Positions 1 to 5,371 of a stretch of 6,156 nt of DNA are shown here, one piece after another. Both the position numbers and the translations under genes were made by a program. Positions within the stretch are counted from its first letter, which is position 1, and each line of letters starts with the position of its first letter. Under the pieces are notes generated by a model. That model saw only the letters and a program-made list of their open reading frames with translations. It did not search any database and was not told the DNA's origin. Source of the stretch: UBA1100 sp964533265 (GTDB lineage: Bacteria; Verrucomicrobiota; Verrucomicrobiia; Limisphaerales; UBA1100); NCBI GenBank assembly GCA_964533265.1, contig CAZHJW010000146.1:1-6156 (forward strand), written 5' to 3'.

Positions 1-1
1 G

Positions 2-139
2 AAGGCTGCTAAGAAGAAGAAGCCTGCTAAGAAGAAGAAGGCTGCTAAGAAGAAGAAGCCTGCTAAGAAGAAGAAGGCTGCTAAGAAGAAGCCTGCTAAG
101 AAGAAGAAGGCTGCTAAGAAAAAAGCCAAGAAGAAGTAG
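2..139 (+). CDS. C-terminal tail of a lysine/alanine-rich histone H1-like or other DNA-binding protein (5' partial)
   Basis: The reading frame is open from the left window edge to a TAG at 137-139, giving 45 residues: 30 Lys, 12 Ala and 3 Pro. It consists of an (A/P)-A-K-K-K-K hexapeptide that alternates AAKKKK and PAKKKK, with one unit shortened to AAKKK (bases 77-91) and a degenerate AAKKKAKKK end. Such tails occur on bacterial histone H1-like (Hc1/AlgP-type) proteins and on extended HU or other nucleic-acid-binding proteins. They are disordered, strongly basic, and bind DNA or RNA electrostatically. The globular domain lies outside the window, so the exact family cannot be named. The lysine codons are almost all AAG and the repeat is nearly perfect at DNA level, which favours repeat-number change by slippage. 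A strong terminator follows at 171-196, so this gene ends its own transcript. Confidence 0.75.
   Translation, partial: KAAKKKKPAKKKKAAKKKKPAKKKKAAKKKPAKKKKAAKKKAKKK
5..121 (+). repeat. 18-bp coding tandem repeat (GCT/CCT GCT AAG x4)
   Basis: Six to seven direct copies of an 18-base unit lie in tandem inside the reading frame: (G/C)CT GCT followed by four AAG codons. Copies start at about 5, 23, 41, 59, 77, 92 and 110. The first base alternates G/C, making a 36-base higher-order unit (AAKKKK-PAKKKK). The copy at 77-91 lacks one AAG codon, so it is 15 bases long and keeps the frame. This is a protein-coding minisatellite, not a CRISPR array: there are no unique spacers. Confidence 0.85.
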
Positions 140-170
140 TCTCCTTTTTAGAAAAGACTATTTCCACACG

Positions 171-196
171 GCGGCGGGGATTCCCGCCGCTTTTTT
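171..196 (+). terminator. Rho-independent terminator of the upstream basic-tail gene
   Basis: A perfect 8-bp all-G/C stem, GCGGCGGG (171-178) with CCCGCCGC (183-190), closes a GATT loop (179-182) and is followed directly by six T residues (191-196). It lies 31 bases after the TAG of the Lys-rich gene and 42 bases before the next start codon, so it separates the two genes on the plus strand. Confidence 0.92.
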
Positions 197-238
197 ATTT
201 CCGCTTTGATTTTCAGCGTTAAAAGCCCAACGTAAGGC

Positions 239-952
239 ATGTCCTGTCTGGTGTTCGATATCGAAACTTCAGCGTTACCCAAAGAGAACTTGGATGAGGC
301 TCAGCTGGAATATTTGTTCCGGCCTGCTGAAAATCTGCTCGATGAGGCGGAAAAAGAACGAAAAAGAGAGGAAATTAGCCGTCAGTTCAATCTTTGGCCA
401 TTTACTGCACAATGCGTCTGCATCTGCATGATTAATTCGGATAGTGGACGAGGTAAAGTATTGTATTTGGCCGATGATTATGAGGAAGCTCCTTCCGAAC
501 CGATTGAATATGTGCCTTGTGTTGATGAGCCGGAGCTACTGACTCAGTTCTGGGAGCTGTCTGCCAAGTACAATCAGATATGCACCTTTAATGGTCGGGG
601 GTTTGACGTTCCGTTTCTTTATTTACGTTCGGCAATATTGAATGTGTCTGTGACTCGTAAGGATTGGCTGGGCTACCGTTTTCAGACCGTGCCGCATTGT
701 GATTTAGCTGATCAATTTACTTTCTACAATGTCGGGGGCTGGGGCGGAGCCGCGCGACGGTTTAATCTCGATTTCTATTGTAAAGCTTTCGGGATTGCTT
801 CCCCAAAGGCTGAAGGGGTTACCGGTATGGATATAAATGATCTCATCGCTGAAGGGCGTTTTAAAGAAATTGCTGATTATTGCGTACGGGATGTAGTTGC
901 GACTACTCGTCTTTATGAGATTTGGAGCACCCGACTGGCTGGTGTAAAATAA
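239..952 (+). CDS. Predicted 3'-5' exonuclease, DEDDy type, ribonuclease H-like fold (PolB-exonuclease-like)
   Basis: This 237-residue protein looks like a stand-alone proofreading-type exonuclease that removes 3' nucleotides with two metal ions. The motifs seen are: Exo I, FDIET with D7 and E9; Exo II, FNGRGFD with D123 followed by PFL; and Exo III, YCVRD with Y214 and D218, whose Y-x3-D spacing marks the DEDDy subclass. The layout matches the 'predicted 3'-5' exonuclease related to the exonuclease domain of PolB' family (DNA_pol_B_exo2, PF10108), as far as can be judged by eye. No polymerase domain is attached. A charged, probably helical insertion (about residues 15-50) separates Exo I from the next strands. 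An in-frame TAA at 233-235 rules out any longer start. The only AAGG (234-237) is too close to the ATG to act as a good ribosome site. It is probably cytosolic and in DNA repair or RNA processing; the substrate is not evident. Confidence 0.85.
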   Translation: MSCLVFDIETSALPKENLDEAQLEYLFRPAENLLDEAEKERKREEISRQFNLWPFTAQCVCICMINSDSGRGKVLYLADDYEEAPSEPIEYVPCVDEPELLTQFWELSAKYNQICTFNGRGFDVPFLYLRSAILNVSVTRKDWLGYRFQTVPHCDLADQFTFYNVGGWGGAARRFNLDFYCKAFGIASPKAEGVTGMDINDLIAEGRFKEIADYCVRDVVATTRLYEIWSTRLAGVK

Positions 953-970
953 CCAACTTGAGCTTGAGCA

Positions 971-979
971 AAAGGAGGG
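971..979 (+). promoter_or_regulatory. Strong Shine-Dalgarno sequence that serves a 7-codon leader ORF, not the PAP2 gene directly
   Basis: AAAGGAGGG at 971-979 is the best Shine-Dalgarno match I noticed in the window. The only conventional start codon at suitable distance is the ATG at 983. In the PAP2 reading frame this site is itself sense (Lys-Arg-Arg) and no ATG, GTG or TTG follows at 5-10 bases. Confidence 0.55.
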
Positions 980-982
980 TTT

Positions 983-1006
983 ATGCTTCTATACCCACAC
1001 CCATAA
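983..1006 (+). CDS. Possible 7-residue leader ORF (MLLYPHP)
   Basis: ATG at 983 follows AGGAGG (973-978) by 4 bases and reads seven codons to TAA at 1004-1006. It sits between the exonuclease stop (952) and the likely PAP2 start (1033), out of frame with the latter. It could be a translated leader peptide that delivers ribosomes to the PAP2 start 26 bases further on. It could equally be the true N-terminus of the PAP2 protein separated by a frameshift or sequencing indel, or simply chance. The composition (two Pro, one His, one Tyr) does not point to a known attenuation peptide. Confidence 0.25.
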   Translation: MLLYPHP

Positions 1007-1032
1007 CGCGCTACCTGATTTTAGGCTGTGTG

Positions 1033-2013
1033 ATGTCGTCAACACCGGAAAAACACAGGGAATGGGCGGATCCCTTGCAGGGTTCGTTGAAGTTTCCAGA
1101 ACGATGGCACGTGCTTCCACATGAAATTGTGTTTATGCTTTTCATGGGAGCAGCTTGGGTTCGCGTAGGCCTATCCGCCGGGTTTGACCAGTCCAGTGCA
1201 ATGCTCTTCCTCCTGTATCTCCTTTCACTTGTTTGGGTGATCGGTTGGTGCCAGTCGCGCCCAACACCCTACCGTTGGCGTTTGCGTCTTTTGCTTACCC
1301 TGACCATCAGCATCCTGTGTTATTTTTCTCTCACAACTGCGGTGCCGCTTATGCATAACCCGAGTGGACTTGCCACACTCAACTGGCATCAGGACGGCAC
1401 CTTAGCTCAATGGGATGCCCTTTTGCTGGGGGATGCACCGCGTGGGCTCATGTTGCTGGAGTCTCCCTCTTGGGTAACGGATTTCTTCATGGCCTGTTAT
1501 CTGTTCTTCTTTTATTATCTCGTTGGCGGGCTGTTGTATTATTGTCTCAAGGACTTAAACCAATTCCGCATTATCGTGGTTGGTTTTTGCACCCTATACG
1601 CTCTGGGTTACGTAGGCTACATGCTGATGCCTGCAGTGGGACCGGTAGATGAGCTGGGCTCTCGTACTGGCGGATGGTTGACCAATACGGGAGGCAGTAT
1701 TATTGCTCAACGCGGCAATGGGGTGGATGTCTTTCCCAGTATTCACATGGCCGCCTCCCTTTACCTGCTGCTTTTCGATTTTAAACATCGTCGCAATCAT
1801 TTCTGGTGGGTGTTGGCACCGACTGTGGGTTTGTGGATTTCCACGGTCTATCTGCGTTATCACTATGGTGTGGACCTTATCGCTGGCATCATTTTGGCGT
1901 TGGGATGTGTTTGGCTGACACGTTGGTTTGCCGAATCGCGCCTATGTGCGGATGTGGAATCTGAATGCGAGGCACACGGAATACGATCAGCGAAGCGGCA
2001 CAATGCTGGTTAG
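1033..2013 (+). CDS. PAP2 superfamily membrane phosphatase/phosphotransferase, Aur1/inositolphosphotransferase-like
   Basis: This integral membrane protein is predicted to hydrolyse or transfer a phosphate or phospho-head group on a lipid. From M at 1033 it has 326 residues. There are about eight hydrophobic segments, at roughly residues 29-50, 55-72, 82-105, 146-172, 178-200, 236-250, 258-274 and 280-298. Signature residues are the second PAP2 motif FPSIH (active-site His238) and the third motif, S-T-V-Y-L-R-Y-H-Y-G-V-D (His277, Asp281). The Arg after Ser in the classical SRx5Hx3D motif is Thr, and the upstream W-D-A-L-L-L-G motif is present; both resemble the PAP2_3/Aur1 (PF14378) branch. 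That branch contains inositol-phosphorylceramide synthases, so transfer between lipids is possible, but the substrate is unknown. The frame is open back to an ATG at 922 inside the exonuclease gene, giving 363 residues. I prefer 1033 because the first 37 residues are not family-like and overlap the upstream gene. A weak TTAGG (1021-1025) precedes 1033, and GTG at 1030 is an alternative. Confidence 0.82.
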   Translation: MSSTPEKHREWADPLQGSLKFPERWHVLPHEIVFMLFMGAAWVRVGLSAGFDQSSAMLFLLYLLSLVWVIGWCQSRPTPYRWRLRLLLTLTISILCYFSLTTAVPLMHNPSGLATLNWHQDGTLAQWDALLLGDAPRGLMLLESPSWVTDFFMACYLFFFYYLVGGLLYYCLKDLNQFRIIVVGFCTLYALGYVGYMLMPAVGPVDELGSRTGGWLTNTGGSIIAQRGNGVDVFPSIHMAASLYLLLFDFKHRRNHFWWVLAPTVGLWISTVYLRYHYGVDLIAGIILALGCVWLTRWFAESRLCADVESECEAHGIRSAKRHNAG

Positions 2014-2061
2014 AATACATTGTCCATTGGAACGCCTTCAAAAAACCTTTAGTTTTTCAAA

Positions 2062-3162
2062 ATGATTATTGGCGTTCCTCGTGAAGTGAAGGCCGATGAG
2101 TATCGGGTTGGCCTTTTACCTTCCGCTGCGTATCAACTTGTGCAGCATGGTCATCGAGTGGTGGTGGAGGTTGGCGCGGGAGCAGGGAGTGGTTATCACG
2201 ATATAGACTACGCTGAGGCTGGAGCGACACTCCTTGAAAGCCCGGAGGCAATCTTCGCTGAGGCTGAGCTCATCGTAAAGGTTAAGGAGCCCCTGCTTGA
2301 GGAGGTAAAGTTGATGCGTGCAGGCCAAATACTTTTTACGTACCTCCACCTCGCGCCTTCACTTGAGTTGACTCAATCTCTGGTAGACTGCCAGTGTACT
2401 GCTATAGCTTATGAGACCATTGAAAAGAATGGACGTTTACCATTACTCGAACCGATGAGTGAGATTGCCGGTCGCATGTCGGTAATTGTTGGGGGTTACT
2501 TTTTGGCGAAACACCACGGCGGCAGTGGTATTCTCTTAGGCGGGGTGCCGGGTGTTTTGCCAGGTAAAGTCGTGGTTCTTGGGGGAGGCGTGAGCGGGGT
2601 AAACGCCGCCCGTATGGCTACGGGGTTGGGTGCGGATGTCACCATCCTTGAAGTAGATTCCGAACGCATGCGCTTTCTCGACATCACCTTACACTCAGCC
2701 CATACACTGTACTCGGATCAAGCTCATCTTTTGGAACTGCTTCCGCGTGTTGATCTACTCATTGGTGCGGTACTCGTGCCGGGAGCCAAAGCTCCTCGAC
2801 TCATTACTCGCCAGATGCTTCGCGCCATGCGGCCGGGCAGTGTGTTCGTGGATATTGCTATTGATCAAGGGGGGTGTGCAGAGACCAGTCGCCCCACTAC
2901 ACATCATAACCCAGTTTATGTGGAGTCGTCGGTGACACATTATTGCGTGGCAAATATGCCCGGAGCTTATGCGCGCACCGCTACACAGGCACTTGCAAAT
3001 GCGACTTTTCCCTACGTGGAACTCATTGCCGATCGTGGACTTAGCATCGCGTGCAGTACTAAGCCTGAATTACACGCCGGAATCAATGTGATGAACGGGA
3101 TAATTACCTGCCCTGCTGTGGCAGAGGCTCATGAGATGGATTGCGGAGAGGCTGCGTTGTAA
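2062..3162 (+). CDS. ald: Alanine dehydrogenase
   Basis: This NAD-dependent enzyme (EC 1.4.1.1) interconverts L-alanine and pyruvate plus ammonia in the cytosol. At 366 residues it is near the usual family length of about 370. The N-terminal catalytic domain starts MIIGVPREVK and carries R15, K75 (in KVKEP) and H96 (in YLHLA), the pyruvate-binding and catalytic positions of the family. The NAD-binding Rossmann core reads VVVLGGGVSG (about 170-179) and ends its second strand with the acidic ILEVD (195-199). The catalytic Asp lies in IDQGG (D268). The conserved VANMPGAYARTAT and GINVMNG stretches (296-308, 340-346) are intact, so the enzyme looks functional. A TAG in frame at 2050-2052 fixes the ATG at 2062. 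No Shine-Dalgarno is seen; the 48-base gap after the PAP2 gene holds only an A/T hairpin. Co-transcription with the PAP2 gene is possible. Confidence 0.96.
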   Translation: MIIGVPREVKADEYRVGLLPSAAYQLVQHGHRVVVEVGAGAGSGYHDIDYAEAGATLLESPEAIFAEAELIVKVKEPLLEEVKLMRAGQILFTYLHLAPSLELTQSLVDCQCTAIAYETIEKNGRLPLLEPMSEIAGRMSVIVGGYFLAKHHGGSGILLGGVPGVLPGKVVVLGGGVSGVNAARMATGLGADVTILEVDSERMRFLDITLHSAHTLYSDQAHLLELLPRVDLLIGAVLVPGAKAPRLITRQMLRAMRPGSVFVDIAIDQGGCAETSRPTTHHNPVYVESSVTHYCVANMPGAYARTATQALANATFPYVELIADRGLSIACSTKPELHAGINVMNGIITCPAVAEAHEMDCGEAAL

Positions 3163-3180
3163 TTATTACCGTTTAGCCTC
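3148..3180. other. Inverted repeat around the two convergent stop codons
   Basis: GAGGCT (3148-3153) pairs with AGCCTC (3175-3180). Between the arms lies GTAATTATTAC (3159-3169), itself an 11-base palindrome with a single central base, which contains the stop codons of ald (TAA, 3160-3162) and of the C26 gene (TTA on the plus strand, 3166-3168). No T-run follows on either strand, so this is not a standard intrinsic terminator. It is a possible weak hairpin or chance. Confidence 0.25.
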
Positions 3181-4020
3181 CTGGACGAACGTCAGCAATA
3201 ATGCTTCCTGCTTCACGTTGTCCACATACATTTCCGGATGCCATTGTACCGCAACCATCCAAGGATCATTAGGGTCGGTGCTTTCGATGGCCTCCACGAT
3301 GTTGTGTGGACCGGTTGCGGTGATACGCAAATTCCGGCCGAGCCGGTCGACAGCTTGCCGATGGAAGCTGTTGACACGGGCAATCCGGTTTGTGCGCACG
3401 ATTCCCGAAATCCGACTGCCTTCAGCCAAGTCCACCGGATGTCCATTCATATTAAAATGTAAACCGGCAGCATCCTCGTTGTTAGACAGATTTTGAAGAG
3501 AACCACCTCGGGCTACATTAAGAATCTGGCAGCCACGGCAGATTCCGAGAATCGGAAGGTCTCTTTTGATGGCGACTTTGATCAGAGCGATTTCAAAATC
3601 GTCCCGCAAACGATTAACCTGGGAGGATTCCATTGCTGCCTGTCCGTAGAGTTGCGGATCCACATCCCCTCCCCCAGCCAAGACAATGCCTTGGATTCTA
3701 TTTCCTTGGAGCCACTCTTCAATTTTATGCGGGTCAGCACCGGTATCCTCTGGCTGAATTTCAATCAGTCTCCCTTCCGCCTTCAGGAATGCGATGCGGT
3801 ATGCCTCGTTGGCTCCAAATTCCTCAACCCATGTATCGTTGGGAGAGAATGCGATTCGCGGGGCGTCCTTAGGAAGGCTCGCTTCTACATAAATGGGTAC
3901 GCCTTTACGATAGACCGCATAGACTAGAACGACCACCACGAGCAGTACGGTTAACCCGCTTCTCCAAGGGCTGCGGGCGGTTTCTATGCCTTCGCAATTA
4001 GCTGGCTTCGGAATCTCCAT
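3166..4020 (-). CDS. Membrane-anchored peptidase C26 / class I glutamine-amidotransferase-like hydrolase (PuuD-like)
   Basis: The protein is 284 residues from the ATG at 4020-4018; a TTG at 4026 would add two, and the residue numbers here count from that TTG. The frame shows a GGGDVDP motif (118-124), the nucleophile elbow GICRGCQ with Cys163, VNSFHRQ (218-223), and the His263/Glu265 pair in QWHPE. That is a complete Cys-His-Glu triad of the gamma-glutamyl-gamma-aminobutyrate hydrolase family, which cleaves gamma-glutamyl amide bonds. Unlike soluble PuuD it has an N-terminal hydrophobic helix (about 25-39, Leu/Val-rich) between basic residues (R18, R22 and R40, K41), so it is predicted to be anchored in the inner membrane. 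Which side the catalytic domain faces is unclear from charge alone. The start lies inside the end of the ATP-grasp gene, giving about 23 nt of overlap, so translation is probably coupled. The physiological substrate is unknown; the neighbour suggests the product of that ligase. Confidence 0.86.
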   Translation of the reverse strand: MEIPKPANCEGIETARSPWRSGLTVLLVVVVLVYAVYRKGVPIYVEASLPKDAPRIAFSPNDTWVEEFGANEAYRIAFLKAEGRLIEIQPEDTGADPHKIEEWLQGNRIQGIVLAGGGDVDPQLYGQAAMESSQVNRLRDDFEIALIKVAIKRDLPILGICRGCQILNVARGGSLQNLSNNEDAAGLHFNMNGHPVDLAEGSRISGIVRTNRIARVNSFHRQAVDRLGRNLRITATGPHNIVEAIESTDPNDPWMVAVQWHPEMYVDNVKQEALLLTFVQEAKR

Positions 4021-5371
4021 CTTCAAGGCTTGGTCCGCCTTCGCCAGTGATCAGGTCCATATTGACCTTGCCGTGTTTCAAGAATACCGCGAGCGGGAAA
4101 AAGATGCCGAAAGCAGGGCCTGGATCTTCCTTGGAAAGCACATCGTACACATTATGTTTGTGGTCCGCCAAAACGCGTTGGGCTTCCGCGAAGCGTGCCT
4201 TCGGGTTGAGACCACTCTTTAAGCCTTTGAATAAAGCCTTCAAGCCGGCTCGCTTGGAGCCGCCTTGAAATTCAGCTTTTGCCTTTTCCCATCCGCCCTT
4301 CAGTGCGGCTTCCCCCGCTTCGCTGTGGGATAGTTCATTCAGCGTGGCAAGAAAGGCAAGAATGGGAATTTCAGTTTTGACGTTCAGGCGCCGCTCTTCA
4401 TCGAGGTCAATTTTTCCTGAAGAGGCTAGTTGGAAGGTGAGCCAGGGATAGTCCCAACCCGATTCAACGGCTTGGATAAGGCCTCCCCAAAAACGAGGAT
4501 TCACCTCAATGAGGTGAGGGTCTGAATCGGGTTTGCCATCCCAGCGGAAATCCAGCTCGGCGACTCCGTGCCAATCCAAAGGCCCTAAAACCTCTCCCGC
4601 GAGCTTTTCCATGGCTGGAGCTTCAACTGTTTCCCGCATGGCGCCGGGTCCGCGTTTGGCTGGATAAGCACGGAGATTACGGTAGGTCATACAGGCTTCG
4701 AGTTTACCACGATTAAAGAGTGTGGTGACACAGTAGTCCTCACCCGGTACGCAGGCCTGAATGACGGGCAAATCCCCCGGCGACAACTCGAAGTGTTCCA
4801 TAAAATGGATAAATGTTTCCTTCAATTCCTCGTGGGTATCCACCTTCTTGATCCCTACTCCGGAGGAGGATTCTCGTATTTTCACAAACGCGGGCACTTC
4901 CATTTGATCGAGTTGTGCATTGAATTGATCGACCGTTTCTGGAATCCACGTGGTCGGCATCGGCAGACCAGCTTCCTTGGCGTACGCAGCAATTGTTCCT
5001 TTGTTGTGGACTCGCATGATTTGGTCGATCTGCGGGAGAGCCAGAGATATGTGTGGCTCGAAACGTTCGCGATGCTTGGCAATCAGGTAACTTTCCTTGT
5101 GGATAGGCATCAATACATAGGGTCGATCGTCCTCGGGTTTGTGCTTGAGAACCGTTTCCTCCATAGCATCTATAAAACCTTCTGGATCAATATCGGGATC
5201 GGGATACTTGAAGGTTTGCTGGCTATACTTGGACAGGGATCCGGGGGTCATTGAATAATGGTCGCCAGTGATGACTTCCACGCCCCGTTGCCCGAGGCTG
5301 CGTATGGCGACCAAGGTTTGCCAGCCACGCGAGAAAGTGACGATTGCTCGTCCTGCAGGTTGTTCATTCAT
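3998..5371 (-). CDS. ATP-grasp ligase (carboxylate-amine/peptide ligase-like) with C-terminal extension
   Basis: This 457-residue protein is predicted to activate a carboxylate as acyl-phosphate with ATP and join it to an amine. An N-terminal pre-ATP-grasp Rossmann-like part (about 8-110) begins with RAIVTFSRG. The ATP-grasp core follows: AFVKIRESSSGVGI (161-174, ATP-binding Lys164 and glycine-rich loop), a VIQACVPGEDYCV strand (203-215), and the metal-binding AELDFRWDG and LIEVNPRFWGG (E272, D274, E289, N291). The arrangement resembles carbamoyl-phosphate-synthetase-like ATP-grasp proteins. Residues after about 320 form an extension unlike the standard core: an Ala/Lys-rich helical part (352-395) and a final hydrophobic FGIFFPLAVFL patch (421-431). 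The ATG overlaps the stop of the preceding gene as ATGA (5368-5371) and no Shine-Dalgarno is seen, so expression should depend on coupling. Substrates are not recognisable. The two flanking cysteine hydrolases suggest it makes an amide or peptide linkage. Confidence 0.84.
   Translation of the reverse strand: MNEQPAGRAIVTFSRGWQTLVAIRSLGQRGVEVITGDHYSMTPGSLSKYSQQTFKYPDPDIDPEGFIDAMEETVLKHKPEDDRPYVLMPIHKESYLIAKHRERFEPHISLALPQIDQIMRVHNKGTIAAYAKEAGLPMPTTWIPETVDQFNAQLDQMEVPAFVKIRESSSGVGIKKVDTHEELKETFIHFMEHFELSPGDLPVIQACVPGEDYCVTTLFNRGKLEACMTYRNLRAYPAKRGPGAMRETVEAPAMEKLAGEVLGPLDWHGVAELDFRWDGKPDSDPHLIEVNPRFWGGLIQAVESGWDYPWLTFQLASSGKIDLDEERRLNVKTEIPILAFLATLNELSHSEAGEAALKGGWEKAKAEFQGGSKRAGLKALFKGLKSGLNPKARFAEAQRVLADHKHNVYDVLSKEDPGPAFGIFFPLAVFLKHGKVNMDLITGEGGPSLEDGDSEAS
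5368..5371 (-). promoter_or_regulatory. ATGA stop/start overlap coupling YiiX-like and ATP-grasp genes
   Basis: On the minus strand ATGA contains the TGA stop of the YiiX-like gene (5370-5368) and the ATG of the ATP-grasp gene (5371-5369). The preceding 25 bases hold no purine-rich ribosome site, so termination-reinitiation is the likely route of ATP-grasp translation. Confidence 0.8.

Noticed and set aside
1..121. Tandem repeat that could be read as a CRISPR array or microsatellite
   Set aside because: The units are contiguous with no unique spacers, and the repeat is in frame coding an (A/P)AKKKK tail that ends at a TAG before a terminator.
197..238. Possible promoter for the exonuclease gene
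   Set aside because: A TTGATT-like element is present but no convincing -10 box at the right distance; not strong enough to call.
922..1032. N-terminal extension of the PAP2 protein from ATG 922
   Set aside because: It overlaps the end of the exonuclease gene, has no ribosome site, and its 37 residues look unlike the family; ATG 1033 is preferred, though not proven.
2041..2057. AAAAAC / GTTTTT hairpin just before ald
   Set aside because: The stem is nearly all A/T with a 5-base loop, too weak for a terminator, and such pairs are common by chance in A/T-rich gaps.
3493..3927. Open frame of 144 codons on the plus strand opposite the C26 gene
   Set aside because: It is antisense to the complete Cys-His-Glu hydrolase; no motif or ribosome site supports it.
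4793..5254. Open frame of 153 codons on the plus strand opposite the ATP-grasp gene
   Set aside because: It lies wholly antisense to a gene with clear catalytic motifs, and its translation shows no recognisable domain; treated as a shadow.
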